This document shows positions 54,912-63,009 of a stretch of DNA of 64,000 nucleotides, in pieces. The DNA lies in contig NZ_CP033465.1 in the NCBI RefSeq assembly GCF_003718715.1, positions 744,001-808,000 of the forward strand, read 5' to 3'. The DNA comes from Clostridium sp. JN-1. Lineage in GTDB: Bacteria > Bacillota > Clostridia > Clostridiales > Clostridiaceae. Made by a program: the position numbers and the translations under genes. The notes under the pieces are model-generated. The model searched no databases. It saw nothing but the letters and a program-made list of their open reading frames with translations, and had not been told where the DNA came from. Position 1 is the first letter of the stretch. Each line of letters begins with the position of its first letter.

Positions 54912-55301
54912 CTATTCAATACTAACTTCTACTATGTCACCATTTGCACTTTTTACATCTGCTATTTTTCCTGAAAGTCCATTATCTATTGCCTCTGAAA
55001 TAAGATTTAAATCTACACTTTCCATTCCTTTTATATTGTCTGGTATAGGAAGTTTTCCTATAGTTTTAAGCACAGTTTTTATAAATTTAATAGGAAGATT
55101 AACATTTACGGTATCACCATCTTTTGAATTAACCCTTATTTTAAGCATTTTATTTATGATATCAGTATCATCTGATATATTATTCAAAGGTTCAATCGAT
55201 GTATTCTTGCTGTCGAGTGCTTCTATGAGTTCTTTAGCTTTATCAGAAGTTATTTTACCTTCTTCCACCATTTTTAATATTTTTAACATTTCTTCACTCA
55301 T
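54912..55301 (-). CDS. SHOCT-like domain protein
   Basis: The 129-residue protein opens with a SHOCT-like segment (MLKILKMVEEGKITSDKAKE; residues 5-30) followed by a beta-rich domain ending GKIADVKSANGDIVEVSIE. This is the layout of YvlB-type proteins seen beside DUF2089 regulators. Ribosome binding site AAGGAGAG. It lies between the DUF2089 gene and the small paralogue on one strand. A role in envelope stress is inferred from neighbours only. Confidence 0.78.
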   Translation of the reverse strand: MSEEMLKILKMVEEGKITSDKAKELIEALDSKNTSIEPLNNISDDTDIINKMLKIRVNSKDGDTVNVNLPIKFIKTVLKTIGKLPIPDNIKGMESVDLNLISEAIDNGLSGKIADVKSANGDIVEVSIE

Positions 55302-55327
55302 TTTAAAACTCTCCTTTAAATTAATAT

Positions 55328-55690
55328 TTACTCCTTTAACATTTTAATTGCTTGGTCGGAGGTTATTTCTCCTTTATCGAGCATATCAACTATTTTCTTT
55401 TTATCTACTGATGGTGTTTTTTCTACGTTGTACCCAAGAGCAGTTATGACTTCATCCAATTTAGCTCTTACAGTAGGATAGGATATTCCAAGTTCTTTTT
55501 CTACGTCTTTTATATTTCCTCTGTTTTTTAAAAACACTTCTATAAATTTCAATTGACCGTCTGTAAGATATTCAAACTTTGACATTTCAAAATCATTTTC
55601 AATTACAGTACCGCATTTATGACATTTTAATTTTGAAATAAAAAGTTTGGATGAACAAACAGGACATTTATTAATAACCTTATATGCCAA
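55328..55690 (-). CDS. DUF2089-family protein with zinc ribbon
   Basis: The 120-residue protein has an N-terminal zinc ribbon (CPVCSSKL...CHKCGTVI, residues 9-26), a helix-turn-helix-like core (LTDGQLKFIEVFLKNRGNIK, then ELGISYPTVRAKLDE) and a C-terminal SHOCT-like tail (KKIVDMLDKGEITSDQAIKM). It is probably a DNA-binding regulator for the two genes that follow. The structured RNA at 55864-56063 lies upstream on the same strand. Ribosome binding site AGGAGTGA. Confidence 0.85.
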   Translation of the reverse strand: MAYKVINKCPVCSSKLFISKLKCHKCGTVIENDFEMSKFEYLTDGQLKFIEVFLKNRGNIKDVEKELGISYPTVRAKLDEVITALGYNVEKTPSVDKKKIVDMLDKGEITSDQAIKMLKE

Positions 55691-55863
55691 GTTATCACTC
55701 CTTCCTTTGTATGATTATAATATACTACTCAAAATTAAAAAAATCAATATTAAAATTAAGTATTTTAATATTGACCTTTAAATATATTGGCTTTATTAAC
55801 TTTTAAATTTATAATTTTAAGTTTGAAATTAATATATTAATATTTTATAAGTGTAAATGAAAA

Positions 55864-55891
55864 AAGCCAATGCTTAATTCAGCATTGACTT
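55864..55891 (-). terminator. Terminator of the structured RNA
   Basis: AAGCCAATGCT (55864-55874) and AGCATTGACTT (55881-55891) with a 6-nt loop and a T-G pair; on the minus strand a T6 run follows. Confidence 0.8.
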
Positions 55892-56063
55892 TGAACTTAC
55901 TTCTTATATCCAAAATACCGGTACTTTAATTTTGACACCTATCTCTCGATAGGGGGGTGTTCTCACAAATGTATCTATTGCCTTCAATGCCTAAAAGGAC
56001 TCACAAGAAAGTATATATCCTCACCTAAATATTGAACTCCCAATGTTTAAATGTAGGTTCAAA
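55864..56063 (-). ncRNA. Structured RNA of unassigned class (about 200 nt), own promoter and terminator
   Basis: On the minus strand TTTGAACCTAC (56063-56053) pairs with GTAAGTTCAAA (55900-55890) with one mismatch, closing the RNA. Inside, ACACC and GGTGT with TATC-GAGA-GATA form a hairpin with a GNRA tetraloop, and TTAGGTGAGGATATATAC, GTGAGTCC and GTACCGGTA look like conserved core pieces. The terminator's first arm shares 2 nt with the closing stem. It resembles a riboswitch or small regulatory RNA but matches no class I could recall (not M-box, ydaO, TPP, SAM-I, T-box or 6S by visible motifs). Confidence 0.6.
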
Positions 56064-56098
56064 ATAAAAGCTTAGCGAATATTTCAGATTACGTAATT

Positions 56099-56127
56099 AT
56101 AATAACACATTGAAATTATCATTGCAA
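56099..56127 (-). promoter_or_regulatory. Promoter of the structured RNA
   Basis: On the minus strand TTGCAA (56127-56122), 17 bp, TATTAT (56104-56099); expected start near 56092. Confidence 0.55.
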
Positions 56128-56183
56128 GAGGATAATTTGTAATAGAAAGTAATGATAAGTAGGAATCATCATTTTGATGGTTC

Positions 56184-57329
56184 CTATTCTTTAGCATCTA
56201 CAATTTTTCCTTTATATACTGATTTGTGAAGTATTTTTATTTTGAACTTTTTCTCATATTGTTTGATAAGAGAAACTTCTCTAGGAGAAACGATGGATAT
56301 AGCAGTACCATGATTGCTGCCGCGTCCACAGCGCCCGACTCTATGTAGATAACTAATGGATTGTTCTGGAATATCAAGGTTAAAAACATGGGTTATGCCT
56401 TTTATATCAAGGCCTCTTGAGGCAATATCAGAAGCAACTAAAAGTTGAAGTTTGCCAAGTCTAAAATCCTGCAGTGCCTTTTTTCTATCTTCTTTTATAT
56501 TTGTACCATGAAGGCTTTCTACTTTAATCTTATGATATTTCAATTTTGAAGTTGTAATATTTATATCATCACTTTTGTTTATAAAAACTATAGATTTATC
56601 TGGATTAATTGCATGAACTAGTTTCCTTAAAATTTCTATTTTGTCTCTTTGCTCACAAGTGAAATAATAATGATTTATATTTGGATTTACTTCTATTTTA
56701 CTATCTATACGTATTATGTGAGGATTTTTCATAATATCTTTTGCAGTAGAAAGAGTTTTTAAAGACATAGTTGCGGAAAACAGCATGAGTTGTCTATCTC
56801 TTAATGTAGTTTTAATTATATCTTTTACTACTTTAACATTGTTAACATCGAGAAGTTTATCGGCTTCGTCTATTACAATTGTTTTTATGGTATGAGCAGA
56901 TATTTTCTTCCTTTTAATTAACTCTAAGGTTCTTCCAGGGGTTCCAACTATGATGTGGGGCTTTTCTCTTAACTTTTCAATTTGCCTATTTATATTTGTA
57001 TCGCCAATTACTGCAGCAGATCTAACTTTTACTCCTGAAGCTTCTGATAGAGAAGTTATAGTTCTATACACTTGCATAACTAGTTCGTGAGTCGGAGCAA
57101 GAATAATAACTTGCATTTCTCGTTTTTCTGTATCTGTTCTTTGAAAAGAAGGAAGTAAGTATGCAAGTGTTTTTCCACTCCCAGTTTTAGATTGACCTAT
57201 AATATCATTATTCATAAGTGCTAGTGGTACAACTTTTTCTTGTATTTCTGTTGGGATTTTAATGCCTAATTTTTTTAAGCCTTCTACAATAGAAGTACTT
57301 AAACCAATTTCTTCAAATAAATTATCCAT
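56184..57329 (-). CDS. DEAD-box RNA helicase (minimal)
   Basis: The 381-residue protein contains the helicase core without an accessory RNA-binding domain: Q-motif region (PTEIQEKVVP), motif I QSKTGSGKT (residues 46-54), PTHEL, GTPGR, DEAD, SAT, RGLDIKG and HRVGRCGR. The SK in place of the usual AQ or AE before TGSGKT is a minor variation. Such short DEAD proteins are often cold-shock or ribosome-assembly helicases. It is transcribed toward the structured RNA; whether the two are linked is unknown. Confidence 0.92.
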   Translation of the reverse strand: MDNLFEEIGLSTSIVEGLKKLGIKIPTEIQEKVVPLALMNNDIIGQSKTGSGKTLAYLLPSFQRTDTEKREMQVIILAPTHELVMQVYRTITSLSEASGVKVRSAAVIGDTNINRQIEKLREKPHIIVGTPGRTLELIKRKKISAHTIKTIVIDEADKLLDVNNVKVVKDIIKTTLRDRQLMLFSATMSLKTLSTAKDIMKNPHIIRIDSKIEVNPNINHYYFTCEQRDKIEILRKLVHAINPDKSIVFINKSDDINITTSKLKYHKIKVESLHGTNIKEDRKKALQDFRLGKLQLLVASDIASRGLDIKGITHVFNLDIPEQSISYLHRVGRCGRGSNHGTAISIVSPREVSLIKQYEKKFKIKILHKSVYKGKIVDAKE

Positions 57330-57519
57330 TTTTGCCTCCTAAGATTACTATAAAGACTACAATACTATATTTTGTAGTATTCCACAATAGCAAAATTCAA
57401 TTGCTTTGACAGTATAAACTATAAAAATTATTTTTTAAGTGAAATATCTCATCTTTCATGATAAGATTTGTATGTTGGACAAAATTCAGTTGCGGATTTG
57501 GAAGGGTGGGAATTATAAA

Positions 57520-58467
57520 ATGGAAAGTTTAATATACAGTTTAAATGCAACTGTGCCAGTATTTTTAGTCATTGTAGTAGGATACGTATTGAAACAAATA
57601 GGAATGTTAAATGATAATTTTATAGAAGTAGCCAATAAGTTTAATTTTAAAGTTACTTTACCAATATTATTATTAACTGATATAGGGTCTACTAACATAA
57701 TTAAAAATTTTGATGCAAAGTATATATTGTTTTGTGCAGTAGTTACATCGATTTGTTTTTGGTCAATTTGGTTTTTTACTAAAAAATTCATGAAGGATCC
57801 TTCTATGACAGGAGCTTTTGTCCAAGCATCTTTTCGTGGAAGTGCAGCTGTACTAGGAATTGCATTTGTGCAAAATATTTATGGAAATGCTGGTATGGCA
57901 CCTATGATGATTATAGGTGCTGTTCCACTTTATAATATATATTCTGTTATTGTACTTACTTTTGAAGGTGAAAATAGTAAAGAAGGAAATGACAATATAA
58001 AAAAAGCATGTATTAATATCATGAAAAATCCTATAATTATTGGAATCTTATTAGGCATGATAATATCTTTATTAAATATCCATTTTCCTCAAATGATTGA
58101 TAAAACACTCAAAAATTTTGCAGTTATGGCTTCTCCACTAGCACTTGTTACTATTGGAGCTAGTTTTGAAGGAAGAAAAGCTCTTGTAAAAATAAAACTA
58201 ACATTAGCAGCTTCTTTTATAAAATTAGTGGCTCAAGCTGCCATATTTTTGCCGCTGGCAGTATATTTTGGGTTTAGAGATCAAAAACTTGTCGCATTAA
58301 TTATTATGCTTGGGTCTCCAACTACAGCAAGCTGCTACATAATGGCGAAGAATATGAATAACGATGGTGTCCTAACCTCAAGTATTATTGTAGTAACTAC
58401 ATTGCTATCAGCTTTTACTTTGACATTTTTTATCTTTATATTAAAGAGTTTTAACTTTATTATGTAA
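57520..58467 (+). CDS. Auxin efflux carrier (AEC) family transporter
   Basis: From ATG 57520 (GAAGGGTGGG upstream) the product has 315 residues and ten membrane segments, with the AEC opening SLNATVPVFLVIVVGYVLKQ and the ending LITIGASFEGRKALVK and GSPTTASCYIMAKNM. Bacterial AEC proteins carry malate, malonate or similar dicarboxylates, or amino acids. The substrate is not shown. A long frame from 57439 has no ribosome binding site. It stands alone between the helicase and a permease gene. Confidence 0.85.
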   Translation: MESLIYSLNATVPVFLVIVVGYVLKQIGMLNDNFIEVANKFNFKVTLPILLLTDIGSTNIIKNFDAKYILFCAVVTSICFWSIWFFTKKFMKDPSMTGAFVQASFRGSAAVLGIAFVQNIYGNAGMAPMMIIGAVPLYNIYSVIVLTFEGENSKEGNDNIKKACINIMKNPIIIGILLGMIISLLNIHFPQMIDKTLKNFAVMASPLALVTIGASFEGRKALVKIKLTLAASFIKLVAQAAIFLPLAVYFGFRDQKLVALIIMLGSPTTASCYIMAKNMNNDGVLTSSIIVVTTLLSAFTLTFFIFILKSFNFIM

Positions 58468-58572
58468 ATCAGCTATAAAGAGTCAATAAATTAATAAATA
58501 ATATTGTTTAATTTTTGCATGATTTGCGGTATTATGTAGAATATAAGATGTTACTATGAAAGAGGTGGTAAT

Positions 58573-59967
58573 TTGAAAAAATCAATGAAACTTTGGGATA
58601 TTGTCTTTATGAATGTTACTGCAGTTATTGGACTTAGGTGGTTACCTATAGCAGCGGGATATGGAGCATCATCTATTACTTTATGGATACTTGCTGCAAT
58701 GTTCTTCTTTATCCCTGTTAGTTTAATAGCTTCAGAACTTGCAACAACATGGCCAGATGAAGGAGGATTTTATGTATGGGTTAAAAATACATATGGTGAA
58801 AAACCGGCATTTATAACCTCATGGTTTTATTGGACGACGAACTTATTTTATTATCCATCATTATTAACCTTTATAGCAGTCGTTATTGCATTCTTAATAG
58901 ATCCAAAACTCTCAAACAATAAATTATATGTATGCAGTGTAATATTAGTTGTTTTCTGGGTTGTAACATTAATCAACTTAAAAGGAACAAGTGTAGGAAA
59001 ATGGCTTTCAAACTTAAGTGGTACATTGGGAACCCTTTTACCAGGTCTTATAATAATTTTACTAGGAATAGCTTCAGTATTTATTTGGAAAAGACCTATA
59101 CCAACTGATTATTCATTACACAGCTTAATACCTCAGCTTGGTTCAAAATCAAATATATCATTTTTATCAACATTAATGTTTGCTATGGCTGGTATTGAAG
59201 TTACTACAATTTTAGCCGGTGAAACAGAAAATCCACAAAAAGTTTTCCCTAAGGCTATTGTTATTTCAGCATTTTTAATAGCTGGAGTATATATATTAGG
59301 AACAGTTGCAATGACATTTATTATTGCACCAGACAAAATAGGTACTGCAAGTGGTATTATGGATGCTGTTAAACTTATTGCAGATGAACTTAATATTCCA
59401 GGTATAGTTGCAATAGTTGCAATATCACTTACCATCGGAAACTTTGGCGGACTTAGTATTTGGATAGTGGGTCCTATAAAGATGTTATTTGAAAGCACAA
59501 AATCAGGAGTACTTCCAAAAAGCTTTACTAAACTTAATAAAAATGATATGCCTGCAAATGCTATGATTATACAGGCTTGTATAGTTACTGCTATAGTACT
59601 TGTAACATCATTACTTCCATCAGTAAATGCATTCTATGGAATTCTTGTTCTTATGACTACAATAAATTATTTTATACCATATTTATTCATATTCCCTTCA
59701 TTTATAAAGCTTAGAAAACTGTATCCAGATAAGCACAGACCATTTAGAGTACCTGGTGGTAATGGATTTGCTTACTTAATTACAGCACTTGGATTTTTCT
59801 CAGTTGTTCTTGCAATAGCTGTGGCACTTATACCATCAGCAGATTTAAAGACAATGAAGGATATAATAGTCAACGAATCAGAATTAATAGGAGGTCCTGT
59901 TGTATTCTTAGCGGTAGGGTTAGCATTCTTTAGAAACTATGAAAAGAAAAAAATTAGTAACACATAA
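58573..59967 (+). CDS. APC-family amino acid permease (third)
   Basis: The 464-residue protein has 12 hydrophobic segments and an APC N-terminus (LWDIVFMNVTAVIGLRWLPI, then FPEDGG-like WPDEGGFYVWVKNTYG) plus MAGIEVTTILAGETENPQ. It resembles glutamate/GABA-antiporter-like permeases. It starts at TTG 58573 with AGAGGTGG upstream. Substrate unknown. It ends at a bidirectional terminator. Confidence 0.85.
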   Translation: MKKSMKLWDIVFMNVTAVIGLRWLPIAAGYGASSITLWILAAMFFFIPVSLIASELATTWPDEGGFYVWVKNTYGEKPAFITSWFYWTTNLFYYPSLLTFIAVVIAFLIDPKLSNNKLYVCSVILVVFWVVTLINLKGTSVGKWLSNLSGTLGTLLPGLIIILLGIASVFIWKRPIPTDYSLHSLIPQLGSKSNISFLSTLMFAMAGIEVTTILAGETENPQKVFPKAIVISAFLIAGVYILGTVAMTFIIAPDKIGTASGIMDAVKLIADELNIPGIVAIVAISLTIGNFGGLSIWIVGPIKMLFESTKSGVLPKSFTKLNKNDMPANAMIIQACIVTAIVLVTSLLPSVNAFYGILVLMTTINYFIPYLFIFPSFIKLRKLYPDKHRPFRVPGGNGFAYLITALGFFSVVLAIAVALIPSADLKTMKDIIVNESELIGGPVVFLAVGLAFFRNYEKKKISNT

Positions 59968-59985
59968 AAATATGAATATGTAAAT

Positions 59986-60020
59986 AAAAAACCTTCGATG
60001 AATTTTCATTGAAGGTTTTT
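59986..60020 (+). terminator. Terminator of the third permease gene
   Basis: AAAAACCTTCRATGAA and TTCATTGAAGGTTTTT (R marks a G-T pair) in a 35-bp palindrome followed by T-rich sequence. Confidence 0.8.
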
Positions 60021-60109
60021 TATTTATATATAGTAATCAAATTTTTCATCCCTTATAAAATCCTTATAATTATAAATTATTATTTAATCAAATGAGGAGG
60101 ATGATAAGG

Positions 60110-60817
60110 ATGAATGATTTTATTTTAGAAACTAGAGATCTTTGTAAAAAATTTAAAGAACAAATGGCAGTAAACAATATATCACTTAAAGTTAAGAAAA
60201 ATTCTATTTATGGGCTGCTTGGACCAAATGGAGCAGGAAAGTCCACAGCATTAAAGATGATAACTGGAATGCTGCGTCCAAGTAGTGGAGAAATTTTATT
60301 TGAAGGTCATAAATGGAGTAGAAATGATTTAAAAAATATGGGAGCTTTAATTGAGGATGCACCACTTTATGGAAATCTTACTGCAAGGGAAAACTTAAAA
60401 GTGCGTACAACAGTTTTGGGATTACCTGATGAGAGAATTAGTGAAGTTCTTGGCATAGTTGATTTGAAAAACACAGGTAAAAAAAGAGCATATCAATTTT
60501 CTATGGGAATGAAGCAAAGGCTTGGAATTGCAATTGCTCTCTTAAATAATCCAAAGCTTTTAATTTTAGATGAACCTACTAATGGACTAGATCCTTTTGG
60601 TATACAGGAACTTCGTGAATTAATTCGATCTTTTCCAAATCAGGGGATTACGGTAATATTGTCAAGTCATATATTGAGTGAAGTTGAACAGGTAGCTCAT
60701 GAAATTGGAATTATTTCAGGTGGAATTTTAGGATATCAAGGAGATATGAAAAAGGGAGAGAACCTTGAAAAACTGTTCATAGAAGTTGCTGGAAAATATA
60801 GAAGGGAAGGCGAATAG
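60110..60817 (+). CDS. Lantibiotic-resistance-type ABC transporter ATPase
   Basis: The 235-residue product (ATG 60110 after AGGAGGATGATAAGG; 60092 is a weaker start) has Walker A GPNGAGKST, the signature SMGMKQRLGIA and Walker B LLILDEPTNGLDP. SMGMKQR in place of LSGG is typical of the BcrA/NisF/MutF group that protects against bacitracin or lantibiotics. Two permease genes, a response regulator and a kinase follow, matching the CprABC-CprRK or NsrFP-type arrangement. The substrate is an envelope-active peptide, by inference. Confidence 0.9.
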   Translation: MNDFILETRDLCKKFKEQMAVNNISLKVKKNSIYGLLGPNGAGKSTALKMITGMLRPSSGEILFEGHKWSRNDLKNMGALIEDAPLYGNLTARENLKVRTTVLGLPDERISEVLGIVDLKNTGKKRAYQFSMGMKQRLGIAIALLNNPKLLILDEPTNGLDPFGIQELRELIRSFPNQGITVILSSHILSEVEQVAHEIGIISGGILGYQGDMKKGENLEKLFIEVAGKYRREGE

Positions 60818-60818
60818 T

Positions 60819-61571
60819 ATGGGGAACTATTTTAAATCAGAATATTTAAAGATAAAACATACGTTTATAGGAAAACTTATTTTTCTGGCACCAACTTTTG
60901 CAATAATTCTTTCCCTGGGGTTAACACCTATGTATTTTGAAATAGATGCATATAACTGGTGGTACTCAATGCTGCTTCCAGGAATGGTATCATTGTTATG
61001 TGCATTAGTTGCTGATAAAGATAACAAAATGAAAAACATGGCAGTACTTTCACTTCCAGTAGATCTTAAAAAAGTATGGATATCAAAAATACTTGTGTGC
61101 GTACTTATGATTGCTTTTGCTTCTATAATTCATTTACTTGGATGTATAGTTATTGGTAATGTTTTTCACTTTGGCAAACTAGGAATAATTCCAGCTGCAA
61201 ATGCAGTATTAGGAAGTTTAATTTTAATTATTACTTTTTTATGGCAAGTACCACTTTGTTTATTTCTTGGGAATAAAATTGGAATGTTTCCAACAATACT
61301 AATTAATATTGCTGCTTATTTTATACTAGGAATAATATCTGCTGTTAAAGACGTTCTGTGGACAATACCATATGCAGTTCCTGCTAGATTAATGTGTCCA
61401 ATTATAAAAGTCCTACCAAATGGACTTCCAGCTGTTCAAGGAAATACCACGTTTAGACCAGAGTTGCTATCAAGCAGTGTAATTTTACCTGGAATTATAA
61501 TTACAGTAGTTTTATTTTTCATACTTACAATCTTAACTGCAAAATGGTATCAAGGACAGGAGGCGAAGTAA
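60819..61571 (+). CDS. ABC transporter permease 1 (lantibiotic immunity type)
   Basis: From ATG 60819 (GAAGGCG upstream, following the ATPase stop by 1 bp) the 250-residue product has six hydrophobic segments, with MGNYFKSEYLKIKHTFIGKL as a typical N-terminus and MLLPGMVSLLCALVADKDNKM after the second. This is the MutE/EpiE/CprB-like permease group. It overlaps the ATPase gene frame at a longer start (60786), which is not used. Confidence 0.87.
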   Translation: MGNYFKSEYLKIKHTFIGKLIFLAPTFAIILSLGLTPMYFEIDAYNWWYSMLLPGMVSLLCALVADKDNKMKNMAVLSLPVDLKKVWISKILVCVLMIAFASIIHLLGCIVIGNVFHFGKLGIIPAANAVLGSLILIITFLWQVPLCLFLGNKIGMFPTILINIAAYFILGIISAVKDVLWTIPYAVPARLMCPIIKVLPNGLPAVQGNTTFRPELLSSSVILPGIIITVVLFFILTILTAKWYQGQEAK

Positions 61572-61572
61572 A

Positions 61573-62334
61573 ATGGGTACACTTTTTAAACTTATAAGAG
61601 CAGATTTTCAAAAGATACGTCATACTCCAATAGTATGGATGCATATTATTGTTCCAATATTAATTTCAATCTTGTTTACAGCTTATTATGCATCTATGCC
61701 TTTAACTGCAGACAATGTTTCAAAAGTAGAATTGTATATACAGGTTTTATCAATTGGATTTCCACTGATAATCGGCATTGTCTGTGCCATGGCTGTGGAG
61801 CAGGAAGCTGATGCAGGAAATTTTCAAGAACTTTTGATGACAAGACATAAATTACTTGAGCTTTTTAGTAAGATATGCATGTTACTCCTTATGGGATTAG
61901 GATCTCTTATTATTGCTATTGGTATTTTAGGTTTGGGACTAGAATTTTTAATTCATAAAAATGTATTTAGTGCAGTTTTTTACGGAAAGATAACTTTAAT
62001 TTTATTGTTTTGTGAGGTATTTTTATATTTATTACATTTACTCTGCAGTTTTAGATTTGGAAGTGGAGTTTCTATAGGACTTGGAATAGCAGAAAGTTTG
62101 ATTACAGCACTTATGCTTACAGGACTTGGAGATAGAATTTGGAAGTGGGTACCATGCAGCTGGGGTTCTAGAATACCTGATTATTATATTAATTTAAAAA
62201 CTAGTAAAGTTAAGCATTTATTTTTAATGAATGAATTTCAAAGTGGAATATATAGTTGTTTAGCTGCAACTATATTGCTATTTTTAATAAGTTTTTTATG
62301 GTATAACTATTTTGAAGGAAGAAGTGAAAATTAA
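61573..62334 (+). CDS. ABC transporter permease 2 (lantibiotic immunity type)
   Basis: The 253-residue, six-segment protein starts MGTLFKLIRADFQKIRHTPI, a MutG/EpiG/CprC-like opening, and lies 1 bp after the first permease gene. Two permeases of unequal sequence and one ATPase make the transporter. GGAGGCG precedes the ATG. It is followed after 15 bp by the response regulator gene. Confidence 0.87.
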   Translation: MGTLFKLIRADFQKIRHTPIVWMHIIVPILISILFTAYYASMPLTADNVSKVELYIQVLSIGFPLIIGIVCAMAVEQEADAGNFQELLMTRHKLLELFSKICMLLLMGLGSLIIAIGILGLGLEFLIHKNVFSAVFYGKITLILLFCEVFLYLLHLLCSFRFGSGVSIGLGIAESLITALMLTGLGDRIWKWVPCSWGSRIPDYYINLKTSKVKHLFLMNEFQSGIYSCLAATILLFLISFLWYNYFEGRSEN

Positions 62335-62349
62335 AAGGAAGTGATAAAT

Positions 62350-63009
62350 GTGGCAAATATATTAGCAGTTGATGATGAAAAAGGTATTCTTGAAATTATA
62401 AAAGCAGCACTTTCAAGAGAGGGGCATAGAGTTACTGCTGTAAGTGATTTTTCAACATTTCCTGTTCAAAAGTGCTCGGATTATGACTTGATTTTACTCG
62501 ATGTTATGATGCCCAATATAGATGGATTCACTCTTTGTAAAAATATCCGTGACTTAGTAGATTGTCCTATTTTGTTTTTGACGGCAAAGACCATGGAAGA
62601 AGACATTGTAAAAGGACTTGGAATGGGCGGCGATGATTATATTACAAAACCATTTGGACTTAACGAACTGCGTTCAAGGGTAGCAGCACACCTTAGAAGA
62701 GAACACAGGGAAAAGCATAATAGTTTTATTGTATCTGGGGTAAAGTTCAATATTTTAGCAAAAGAAGCATTTGTAGAAGACAAGCCTATTCCTTTGACAA
62801 AGAGCGAATATGAAATTAGTGAATTCCTTGCTATAAATCATGGACAAGTATTTTCAAAAGAACAGATATACGAAGCTGTATTTGGTTTTGATGGGGAAAG
62901 TGATAGTTCAGCTGTTGTTGAACATATAAAAAATATAAGAGCAAAGTTTGGAAAAGTAAGTTGTTCTCCAATTGAAACAGTTTGGGGGATTGGATACAAA
63001 TGGGTTTAA
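62350..63009 (+). CDS. OmpR-family response regulator
   Basis: The 219-residue product (GTG 62350, AAGGAAG at proper spacing) has a receiver domain with acidic Asp8-Asp9, phospho-acceptor Asp51 (LILLDVMMPNIDG) and Lys in DDYITKPFG, and a C-terminal winged helix (LTKSEYEISEFLAINHGQVF...ETVWGIGYKWV). It is the likely activator of the ABC genes upstream. The next gene, the kinase, overlaps it by 10 bp. Confidence 0.92.
   Translation: MANILAVDDEKGILEIIKAALSREGHRVTAVSDFSTFPVQKCSDYDLILLDVMMPNIDGFTLCKNIRDLVDCPILFLTAKTMEEDIVKGLGMGGDDYITKPFGLNELRSRVAAHLRREHREKHNSFIVSGVKFNILAKEAFVEDKPIPLTKSEYEISEFLAINHGQVFSKEQIYEAVFGFDGESDSSAVVEHIKNIRAKFGKVSCSPIETVWGIGYKWV

Noticed and set aside
55905-56063. M-box magnesium riboswitch for the UUAGGUGAGG segment
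   Set aside because: The M-box begins GUUAGGUGAGGCUCC with an adjacent CGCUGC motif; here the following sequence is different and the other conserved blocks are missing.
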